Positions 1-5,465 of a stretch of 12,291 nucleotides of DNA are shown in pieces. A program made the position numbers and the translations under genes. The notes beneath the pieces were generated by a model. That model saw nothing but the letters and a program-made list of their open reading frames with translations, made no database searches and was not told the origin of the DNA. The DNA comes from JAISGQ01 sp045604945 (GTDB lineage: Bacteria > Bacillota > Clostridia > Oscillospirales > Acutalibacteraceae): assembly GCA_045604945.1 (NCBI GenBank), contig JAZUPA010000203.1, positions 1 through 12,291 on the forward strand. The letters run 5' to 3'. Numbering within the stretch: the stretch's first letter is position 1; the number at the start of each line of letters is the position of its first letter.

Positions 1-1
1 T

Positions 2-463
2 TTACTTGCGTTTCTTAAATGTATCTACTCCAGGAATTGATAGTTGTTCGCCTAACTGGTCTTCCTTTAACTGGTTCTGGATATACTCCGCAATTCGGCT
101 TTCGTTTTTTCCTACCGTATCGACATAGTATCCTTTGCACCCAAACTCTCGGCTACGGTACTTATATTTCAATTCGCCGAATTGCTCATACAGCATCGTA
201 CTGCTTTTACCCTTTAAGTATCCCATAAAACTTGATACCGACATTTTGGGAGGTATCTCCACTAACATGTGTATATGATCAGGGCATACTTCTGCTTCAA
301 CTATTTTAACGCCTTTCCATTCACACAGTGTTCTCAGTATCTTTCCTATCTCCGCTCTTTTTTCTCCAAAAAATACCTTTCTTCTGTATTTTGGTGCAAA
401 TACTATATGATATTTGCAATTCCATTTTGTGTGTGATAAACTGTTGATGTCATTCAATCCCAT
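2..463 (-). CDS. tnpA: IS200/IS605 family transposase TnpA (HUH Y1 transposase)
   Basis: This 153-residue protein has the full length of IS200-type TnpA. Such enzymes cut and rejoin single-stranded element ends through a 5'-phosphotyrosine intermediate. The HUH metal-binding motif is visible as H63-I-H65 within CPDHIHMLVEIPP, and the catalytic tyrosine is Y127 in EYIQNQ. Start is ATG with a strong AGGAGG site at 471-476. That site lies within a hairpin arm (473-483 paired with 517-527), so translation is probably low. The gene is intact with no frameshift, so the copy could be active. Family assignment is firm; activity is inferred. Confidence 0.95.
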   Translation of the reverse strand: MGLNDINSLSHTKWNCKYHIVFAPKYRRKVFFGEKRAEIGKILRTLCEWKGVKIVEAEVCPDHIHMLVEIPPKMSVSSFMGYLKGKSSTMLYEQFGELKYKYRSREFGCKGYYVDTVGKNESRIAEYIQNQLKEDQLGEQLSIPGVDTFKKRK

Positions 464-472
464 TTGAATGTC

Positions 473-527
473 CTCCTTTTGCTTTTTGTGCAGTTGGCAG
501 ACCGCACCTTTATTTTAGCAAAAGGAG
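473..527 (-). promoter_or_regulatory. Shine-Dalgarno-sequestering hairpin in the tnpA 5' UTR
   Basis: Positions 473-483 and 517-527 are a perfect 11-bp inverted repeat (CTCCTTTTGCT / AGCAAAAGGAG). Inside it, GTGC 488-491 pairs with GCAC 504-507, with GG 496-497 and CC 502-503 above it. In the minus-strand mRNA the proximal arm contains most of the AAAAGGAGG ribosome binding site of tnpA, so folding would hide it. Repression of transposase translation by a 5' UTR stem-loop is known for IS200 of Salmonella; its operation here is inferred. Confidence 0.7.
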
Positions 528-562
528 TTTTTATTTCTTCTTCATCTATATAATTTTTCCCG

Positions 563-585
563 AACCACGCGTCTAACGCGTGGTT
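563..585. repeat. IS200 subterminal end hairpin
   Basis: AACCACGCG (563-571) and CGCGTGGTT (577-585) form a perfect 9-bp stem with a five-base TCTAA loop. Its place at the transposase-proximal end of the element matches the single-strand hairpin recognised by Y1 transposases. It lacks a T-tract, so a terminator is less likely. Confidence 0.65.
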
Positions 586-595
586 TTACTTATAC

Positions 596-630
596 AAAAA
601 AGGAAGTCTCCCCTCGGAGACTTCCTTTTT
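596..630 (-). terminator. Rho-independent terminator of the 641-1021 gene
   Basis: GGAAGTCTCC (602-611) pairs perfectly with GGAGACTTCC (616-625) around a four-base loop. A-tract 596-601 gives six U residues after the stem on minus-strand RNA; T-tract 626-630 would do the same on the plus strand, so it may work both ways. It lies ten bases past the stop of the minus-strand gene. Confidence 0.85.
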
Positions 631-640
631 CTTTTGAATT

Positions 641-1021
641 TTAGCCTGCGTTGTAGGTCTTCCAGCCGAAAGCATTGATCTGCTGCTCTACAGCAAGGAA
701 TGCCTGACGGTTCTTCTCCATGCTGTGGAAAAGTCCATGCTTCTGCTCCATGTAGAATCTTACATGAACATCGTAGAAGAAATCATAATAAGGAACTTCT
801 GCACTATTGTTGTGTCTGCCTACAACATTCTCATTGCCGGGCTCGTTGGGAGGAACGGGATATCCGTCCCAGGTGAGGAATGCATCGGGGTTCTCGGTTG
901 CCTGACGTACCCAGTACTGATGACAGCTGTTGAAAAGGAGCTTTCTGCGCTGTCCATCTTCATTTACATAAGTTATTCCATCGCTGTCAATTGCAGTGAT
1001 GTCGGAAACGGTAAGTGCCAA
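641..1021 (-). CDS. Hypothetical protein, 126 aa, small soluble protein rich in aromatic residues
   Basis: I do not recognise this family. The product has no signal peptide, membrane segment or metal-binding cysteine cluster. It is rich in Tyr, Phe and Trp, with an Asn/Gly/Pro-rich middle (about residues 55-70) followed by an aromatic YYDFFYDVHVRFY stretch and a likely C-terminal helix. The start is TTG at 1019-1021, chosen because a perfect AGGAGG (1031-1036) lies nine bases upstream and no in-frame ATG fits. It is a single-gene unit with its own promoter (1056-1083) and terminator, divergent from mgtE. Good translation signals at both ends make it a real gene; function is unknown. Confidence 0.8.
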   Translation of the reverse strand: MALTVSDITAIDSDGITYVNEDGQRRKLLFNSCHQYWVRQATENPDAFLTWDGYPVPPNEPGNENVVGRHNNSAEVPYYDFFYDVHVRFYMEQKHGLFHSMEKNRQAFLAVEQQINAFGWKTYNAG

Positions 1022-1055
1022 TTAAATCTGCCTCCTATGTATTTATAACATTTAC

Positions 1056-1083
1056 ATTTTATCATATTTTGTGCAAACTTCAA
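1056..1083 (-). promoter_or_regulatory. Candidate promoter of the 641-1021 gene
   Basis: On the minus strand TTGAAG (1078-1083) and TAAAAT (1056-1061) are 16 bases apart, and TGA directly before the -10 gives an extended -10 element. The start point would be near 1049, leaving a leader of about 28 bases. Confidence 0.5.
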
Positions 1084-1088
1084 GTACC

Positions 1089-1120
1089 CTGACATTTTTT
1101 AAACGATGAAAAAATGTCAG
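1089..1120. repeat. Perfect 12-bp inverted repeat in the divergent intergenic region
   Basis: CTGACATTTTTT (1089-1100) and AAAAAATGTCAG (1109-1120) are exact reverse complements around an eight-base spacer. The repeat sits just upstream of the -35 of the leftward gene and about 43 bases upstream of the mgtE -10, so it could be a shared operator. It has a terminator look (T-rich downstream on the plus strand) but no gene ends here. Confidence 0.6.
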
Positions 1121-1159
1121 AATTTTTTATGAATTTTTGTAGCCTGTGCAAAAATATTG

Positions 1160-1168
1160 TGATATAAT
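1160..1168 (+). promoter_or_regulatory. Extended -10 promoter of mgtE
   Basis: TGATATAAT (1160-1168) is a consensus TATAAT with the extended TGn element. No good -35 lies 16-18 bases upstream, in keeping with an extended -10 promoter. Start would be near 1175, giving a leader of about 235 bases. Confidence 0.65.
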
Positions 1169-1177
1169 TATAGAGAT

Positions 1178-1380
1178 GCCCGGGTTATTAGTGTTCGGGT
1201 AAATAAACAAACAAGACGAGGTGAATGATATGGACGCAGGAAGTAGTTGCTCAGGGAAGCCCGGCAGTATAAACGCGGAACCTGAGCCTCCACGAACACG
1301 GTATGCTTTTTGCGTACCCTGTCGCTTGCCCGGAATATCCGCTTAGACTGCGGCTTCCTGTCACCACTTCCTACCTGCAG
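1178..1380 (+). ncRNA. Long structured 5' leader of mgtE (candidate cis-regulatory RNA, class not recognised)
   Basis: Nested stems cover almost the whole leader. A 5' hairpin (1178-1182 with 1196-1200) is followed by a closing stem, GGAAGTAGT 1239-1247 with ACCACTTCC 1363-1371 (one mismatch). It encloses GCTCAGG 1249-1255 / CCTGAGC 1281-1287, then GGTATGC 1300-1306 / GCGTACC 1312-1318 with a T5 loop, then GGAA-CCGC 1332-1342 / GCGG-TTCC 1350-1358. GCCCGG occurs twice (1259-1264, 1328-1333). There is no terminator before mgtE, and CCTCC (1287-1291) could pair with the mgtE ribosome binding site at 1395-1401. It does not show the conserved core of the M-box Mg2+ riboswitch as I know it. A leader reading frame (1230-1346) overlaps the structure. 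Confidence 0.5.
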
Positions 1381-1409
1381 CAATGCATAAAGCAAAGGAG
1401 GAAACAGAC

Positions 1410-2774
1410 ATGGAAGATACAAAACTGCTTGCGCTGACGCAGAAGCTTCTCGAGGAGAAGAAGTACGTCACGCTGAGAAAGATTCTCGAAGAAGAGGAGC
1501 CTGTTGATATCGGCGAGCTTTTCGAGGAGCTTTCACTATCACAGATACTGCTTACTTTCAGACTTTTACCCAAAGAGCCTGCCGCAGAGGTTTTTGTCTA
1601 CCTCGACGGCGAGGTTCAGGAGCAGCTTATACGTTCCTTCAGCGACTCGGAGCTGAAGGAGGTTCTCGATGAACTTTATCTGGACGATGCTGTTGACATG
1701 ATCGAGGAGATGCCTGCAAACGTTGTTAAGAGAATTCTCCGTCAGGCTTCACCCGAAATGCGCGCTTCCATCAACGATCTGCTCAAATACCCCAAGGACA
1801 GCGCCGGAAGCATCATGACCACCGAGTACGTTGATCTGAAAAAGGACATGACTGTTCGCGATGCCATTCGCAGAATCCGCAGAACGGGCGTTGATAAAGA
1901 GACTATCTACACCTGCTACGTCACTGACAATGACCGTGTTCTTCAGGGTACCGTTTCAGCCAAGGACCTTCTTATCAACGAATCCGACACTCCCATTGAA
2001 AACATCATGGAGACCAGCGTTATCTCTGTGCGCACGCTCGACGACAAGGAAGAGGTTGCAAATCAGCTCAGCCGATATGACTTCCTCGCAATGCCTGTTG
2101 TTGACGGCAGCGGAAGGCTGGTCGGCATAGTCACTGTTGACGATGCTATCGACGTTATCACCGAGGAGGCTACCGAGGACATAGAAAGAATGGCGGCTAT
2201 CTCCCCTTCCGATAAACCCTACATGCGCACAGGCGTTTTTGAGACCTGGAAGAAGAGAATTCCCTGGCTGCTTATTCTTCTTATCTCTGCGACATTCACC
2301 GGACTTATTATCAATGCAAATTCCGCGATGCTTTCGGGAGCTATATTCCTTGCGGCATTCATTCCCGTCCTGATGGATACCGCCGGCAATACCGGCAGTC
2401 AGGCTGCGGTTTCCATTATCAGAAGTCTCTCCCTTGACGAGGTCGATTTTTCGGATATTTTTGTCGTCCTCTGGAAAGAAGTCCGCGTCGGCGCACTTTG
2501 CGGTGCTACACTTGCCGCTGCGAATTTCATAAAGATCATGCTTATTGACCGCCTTATCTGCGGTGATGAAAGAATAACCCTTATGGTCGCTTTCGTTATT
2601 TCTCTGACCCTGTTTATTACAGTTGTTTTTGCCAAGATAATCGGCTGTGTTCTGCCCATCGTCTCCAAGAAGATCGGCTTTGACCCTGCCATCATGTCAA
2701 GTCCTTTTGTCACCACTGTCACCGATACCTTCTCGCTGCTCGTTTACTTCGTAGTTGCAGGAGCGCTTCTCTGA
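1410..2774 (+). CDS. mgtE: MgtE family magnesium transporter
   Basis: This 454-residue protein has the typical length and order of MgtE: an acidic N-terminal superhelical domain (about 1-128), a pair of CBS domains (about 130-255), a linking helix and a five-helix membrane domain (about 283-454). MgtE is a Mg2+-selective channel gated by Mg2+ binding to the cytosolic domains. The pore signature is seen as IPVLMDTAGNTGSQ (318-331), and the last helix carries D439 in VTTVTDTFSL, equivalent to the pore aspartate. ATG 1410 is chosen over ATG 1383 because AAGGAGG (1395-1401) lies eight bases before 1410 and within the longer frame. The gene has its own promoter and long structured leader, and a Nudix gene follows with no gap. 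Confidence 0.96.
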   Translation: MEDTKLLALTQKLLEEKKYVTLRKILEEEEPVDIGELFEELSLSQILLTFRLLPKEPAAEVFVYLDGEVQEQLIRSFSDSELKEVLDELYLDDAVDMIEEMPANVVKRILRQASPEMRASINDLLKYPKDSAGSIMTTEYVDLKKDMTVRDAIRRIRRTGVDKETIYTCYVTDNDRVLQGTVSAKDLLINESDTPIENIMETSVISVRTLDDKEEVANQLSRYDFLAMPVVDGSGRLVGIVTVDDAIDVITEEATEDIERMAAISPSDKPYMRTGVFETWKKRIPWLLILLISATFTGLIINANSAMLSGAIFLAAFIPVLMDTAGNTGSQAAVSIIRSLSLDEVDFSDIFVVLWKEVRVGALCGATLAAANFIKIMLIDRLICGDERITLMVAFVISLTLFITVVFAKIIGCVLPIVSKKIGFDPAIMSSPFVTTVTDTFSLLVYFVVAGALL

Positions 2775-3272
2775 ATGAAGCTGCTTAAAGACTTTGACAG
2801 CAAAAATTACTGTGAAACATGGAAAAAGTATTCCCGCAATGCTGTTCGCGCAATAATCATACGCAACGGTAAAATCGCCCTTGTCAAAAGCCTGAAGGAA
2901 GGTTTTTACAAATTCCCCGGCGGCGGCATGGAGGATGGCGAAACTCATACAGACACCCTTATCCGCGAGGTTCTGGAAGAAACCGGACTTAAGATCATAC
3001 CACAAACGATCCGTGAGTTCGGAATGATTCGGGAAATAAGAAAAAGCCTGTTCCGCTCGGATGAGATCTTTGAACAGAATTCTTACTATTATTTCGCCGA
3101 GGCTGAGGACTTTGTCTGTGAAACCAACCTCACCGAAAAGGAAAAAGAACTTGGATATGTGCTTGAGTGGACAGATATAAAGACAGCATTCGACATTGAT
3201 ATGGAAATCGGCTCCAGGGCTGAAACTGCTTTTCTTCTTCGCGAGGCATATATTCTGGAACTTCTGTTATAA
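2775..3272 (+). CDS. Nudix hydrolase
   Basis: The 165-residue protein is a single Nudix domain. The Nudix box is complete at residues 50-72: G50, E56, R64-E65, E68-E69 and G71-L72 fit G-x5-E-x7-RE-x2-EE-x-G-U, so the metal-binding glutamates are present. The enzyme is expected to cleave a nucleoside diphosphate linked to another group; the substrate cannot be told from sequence. The ATG follows the mgtE TGA directly, and AGGAG (2759-2763) within the end of mgtE can serve as ribosome binding site, so the two genes are probably translationally coupled. A strong terminator follows the stop. Confidence 0.92.
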   Translation: MKLLKDFDSKNYCETWKKYSRNAVRAIIIRNGKIALVKSLKEGFYKFPGGGMEDGETHTDTLIREVLEETGLKIIPQTIREFGMIREIRKSLFRSDEIFEQNSYYYFAEAEDFVCETNLTEKEKELGYVLEWTDIKTAFDIDMEIGSRAETAFLLREAYILELLL

Positions 3273-3286
3273 TTATGAACAGCATA

Positions 3287-3322
3287 AAACCTCCGTGAGC
3301 ATTTCTCACGGAGGTTTCTGTT
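3287..3322. terminator. Bidirectional terminator between the Nudix gene and degV
   Basis: AAACCTCCGTGAG (3287-3299) and CTCACGGAGGTTT (3305-3317) form a perfect 13-bp stem with a five-base loop, followed by a T-rich tail and flanked by A residues on the left. It lies between convergent genes (stops at 3272 and 3330) and can serve both. Confidence 0.88.
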
Positions 3323-3329
3323 TATAATC

Positions 3330-4211
3330 TTATTTTCTTCTGTCCTTACCGAGGATGACTACTGCCATTGCCTTGGGTCCGACATTGATGCCGACAGCAG
3401 CGCCAAGCTTGAAGATACCCATTGACTTCATCTTTGTTGCCTTGCCGACTTCCTTCTCAAGAAGCTTTGCTTCCTCTTCGGGTCTGCCGCGGACAACTAC
3501 GAACTCGTTGAATTTCGGATCCATGTTCTCCTTGACTGCCTTTACAAGTGCAGGAACAACCTTGCTGTCTCCGCGAAGCTTTTCGAGAGTTGAGGTCTCG
3601 CCGTGAATCATGCTCATGATAGGACGGATGCCCAGTGCGCCGCCGACAATAGCCGATGCAGCGCTGATTCTGCCGGAGATGCGTGCAAACTTGAGATCAT
3701 ATACTACCATGTAGATTTCAGCTCTGTGAACGACTTCGTCCATAAGCTCAAGGATTTCATCAACAGTACCGCCGTTGTTGCGAAGTCTTGCGCCGTAGAT
3801 AACAGGCAGTGCATAAGCAAGGGTAAAAGTATGGGAATCAACAGGCTCAATGCGGAACTTGCCCTCTGCTTCGGGATGCTCCTCAAAGAAGAACTTCTTT
3901 GCTATATTTGCTGTGTTGAACATACCGCTGTTCTTGCTGTTGTTGGTTACATGGATAACCGCCTCACATCCATCCTCATAAGCCTTGAGATATGCCTTGG
4001 AGGTGGCATCAAGAGGTATATGCGAGGTGCTGGGCATGACCTTTGTGGTGTCGAGAAGATCCCAGAATTCCTCATATGTATAATCCACTCCGTCTTCAAG
4101 GCTCTTATCGCCCCATGTTACGGGAATGGGGAACATTTCTATATCAAGCTCTTTTGCAAGCTCTTTTGAAATATCTGAAGAAGTATCGCAAAATATTCTT
4201 ATTTTCTGCAT
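3330..4211 (-). CDS. DegV family protein (fatty-acid-binding/fatty acid kinase FakB-like)
   Basis: The 293-residue product has the length and motifs of DegV proteins: the N-terminal CDTSSDIS loop, TSHIP (about 62-66) in place of the common TSQPS, a VTNNSKNSGMFNTA segment, PVDSHTFT, and the RISGRISAASAIVGGALGIRP block that lines the fatty-acid pocket. Members related to FakB bind a fatty acid and present it to a FakA kinase for phospholipid synthesis, but many DegV proteins have no proven role. The start is ATG with AAGGAGC (4223-4229) eleven bases upstream. It is a single-gene unit with an extended -10 upstream and the shared terminator downstream. Family is firm; substrate is unknown. Confidence 0.93.
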   Translation of the reverse strand: MQKIRIFCDTSSDISKELAKELDIEMFPIPVTWGDKSLEDGVDYTYEEFWDLLDTTKVMPSTSHIPLDATSKAYLKAYEDGCEAVIHVTNNSKNSGMFNTANIAKKFFFEEHPEAEGKFRIEPVDSHTFTLAYALPVIYGARLRNNGGTVDEILELMDEVVHRAEIYMVVYDLKFARISGRISAASAIVGGALGIRPIMSMIHGETSTLEKLRGDSKVVPALVKAVKENMDPKFNEFVVVRGRPEEEAKLLEKEVGKATKMKSMGIFKLGAAVGINVGPKAMAVVILGKDRRK

Positions 4212-4244
4212 TTTGGCGTTTCGCTCCTTAATTATTTTTAATAT

Positions 4245-4253
4245 ATTTTATCA
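4245..4253 (-). promoter_or_regulatory. Candidate extended -10 promoter of degV
   Basis: TGATAAAAT on the minus strand (4245-4253) is an extended -10 box about 34 bases upstream of the degV start. The TTTATT 17 bases further upstream is a poor -35. The same nine bases occur before two other genes in this window. Confidence 0.4.
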
Positions 4254-4318
4254 CACCAAATCGAAAAAATAAAGTTACAACATTATAATTATTATTTCCT
4301 ACAAAACTCTGTGTACAT

Positions 4319-5413
4319 TTATGTCAGTAATTCACAAATAACGCTGTTTGAAAGCAGAAAACCGCGTTTTTTTAGTCGGATGGATTTCTCATCAGATACA
4401 ATAAACTCTGAAAGCAGTGGGCTCTGTGCATTTTTTCGGATATATTCCGGAATACTCCTGCCGAAACGACTCATCCAGCCTTCTTCCGTTATTCCCTCTG
4501 CAAGGCGGAGTCTGAGCATGGCATACTCCTCTTCCCCGCCGCCTTCTCCGTCATCTTCCGGCGCAATCCCTCTTATAAAGTCCTCGGTACTGCGCGGATA
4601 ATAGAACCGTCTGCCGTCAAAAAAGCTGTGCGCAGATGCTCCGAGCCCTATATATTCTTCCGCATTCCAGTATTTGAGATTGTGTCTGCTTTCTCTGCCC
4701 GCTTTTGAAAAATTAGATATTTCATAGCGTCTGTAGCCTTTTTCTGCAAGAAGAGCAACGCATCGCTCATACAGCTCTGCACTTTCATCATCATCGGGAA
4801 TCTCCGGAGTGTTTTTCCAGAAAGGCGTCCCCTCTTCAATCTTCAGAAGATAGGATGATATATGCTCCGGCTCGAGGTGCGTCACAAAATCAATGCTTTT
4901 TTCAAGGCTCTGTACTGTCTGAGAAGGGATTCCAAGCATAAGATCAAGTGAGATATTGTCAAAACCCGCCGCTCTTGCATCACTCACCGCCTTTACGCAG
5001 TCTGCTGAGGTATGGCGCCTTCCAAGCAGTGCAAGTTCATTGTCGCAGCCTGACTGCAGACCCATTGATATGCGGTTTGCACCTGAAGACTTCATGGCTG
5101 CAAAGAAGCCGTAAAGAGAGTCTGCAGGGTTTGCTTCTATGGTTATTTCGGAGGATTCCGAAATATCAAATGTATTGTGAAGTGCATCCAGAACCCGCTG
5201 CAGATTATCTGTCCCCAGCAGCGGAGGTGTGCCGCCTCCGAAATATACTGTATTTACAGAGATATTCCGTTCTTTGTACTCTGCTATTGAGCGGATCAGT
5301 GCATCTGTATAGGCATTTTTTGTTTCCTCTGATGCGCTGCCCGAATGAAAGTCGCAATAAGGGCATTTTGATGCACAGAAGGGAATATGAATGTAGATTC
5401 CGACAGGCTGCAT
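4319..5413 (-). CDS. hemW: HemW-like radical SAM protein (formerly oxygen-independent coproporphyrinogen III oxidase-like)
   Basis: The 364-residue protein begins MQPVGIYIHIPFC and has the radical SAM cysteines C13, C17 and C20 in CASKCPYCDF, with GGGTPP at 59-64. The C-terminal part has the HemW-like WNAEEYIGLGASAHSF motif. HemW acts as a heme chaperone; bona fide HemN proteins share the fold, but the short N-terminus and the position after lepA favour HemW. The frame is open upstream to 5644, but GGAAGGTGA ends five bases before ATG 5413 and the radical SAM domain starts there, so the shorter start is used. It follows lepA as in many Firmicutes, with a terminator-like hairpin in the gap. 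No clear terminator is seen after it. Confidence 0.92.
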   Translation of the reverse strand: MQPVGIYIHIPFCASKCPYCDFHSGSASEETKNAYTDALIRSIAEYKERNISVNTVYFGGGTPPLLGTDNLQRVLDALHNTFDISESSEITIEANPADSLYGFFAAMKSSGANRISMGLQSGCDNELALLGRRHTSADCVKAVSDARAAGFDNISLDLMLGIPSQTVQSLEKSIDFVTHLEPEHISSYLLKIEEGTPFWKNTPEIPDDDESAELYERCVALLAEKGYRRYEISNFSKAGRESRHNLKYWNAEEYIGLGASAHSFFDGRRFYYPRSTEDFIRGIAPEDDGEGGGEEEYAMLRLRLAEGITEEGWMSRFGRSIPEYIRKNAQSPLLSEFIVSDEKSIRLKKRGFLLSNSVICELLT

Positions 5414-5426
5414 AAGTTCACCTTCC

Positions 5427-5458
5427 AAAAACAAATGCGTGCGGAACGCACGCATTTG
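5427..5458 (-). terminator. Terminator-like hairpin between lepA and hemW
   Basis: CAAATGCGTGCG (5432-5443) and CGCACGCATTTG (5447-5458) form a perfect 12-bp GC-rich stem, followed on the minus strand by five T residues (5427-5431). It begins seven bases after the lepA stop. The hemW ribosome binding site starts right after the T-tract, so this may be a partial terminator (attenuator) or RNA-processing stem within the operon. Confidence 0.75.
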
Positions 5459-5465
5459 GAATTCT

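Larger units (their letters stand above)
1..595 (-). mobile_element. IS200-type insertion sequence (right part of the window copy; far end not in window)
   Basis: The element consists of a lone Y1 transposase gene plus about 130 bases of upstream end sequence, the layout of IS200 rather than IS605 because no tnpB is seen on the visible side. The transposase reads leftwards, so the left end of the element lies at about 586-595 and the other end is beyond position 1. A perfect 9-bp hairpin (563-585) sits next to the presumed end, as expected for the subterminal hairpins that TnpA binds. Elements of this family have no terminal inverted repeats and make no target duplication, so the exact boundary cannot be read from one copy. 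It directly follows the terminator of the neighbouring gene. Confidence 0.8.

Noticed and set aside
1383..1409. Earlier ATG for mgtE at 1383
   Set aside because: The AAGGAGG site lies downstream of this ATG and is correctly placed for ATG 1410.
1175..1409. M-box, cobalamin, yybP-ykoY or NiCo riboswitch assignment for the mgtE leader
   Set aside because: Partial resemblances such as GGGAAGCCCGG and GAACACGG exist, but the conserved cores I know (for example GGTGAGGCTCC of the M-box, CCGCCACTG of cobalamin) are missing.
3603..4169. Long plus-strand frame of 188 codons opposite degV
   Set aside because: It is antisense to a well-supported degV gene, has no ribosome binding site and resembles no protein I know.
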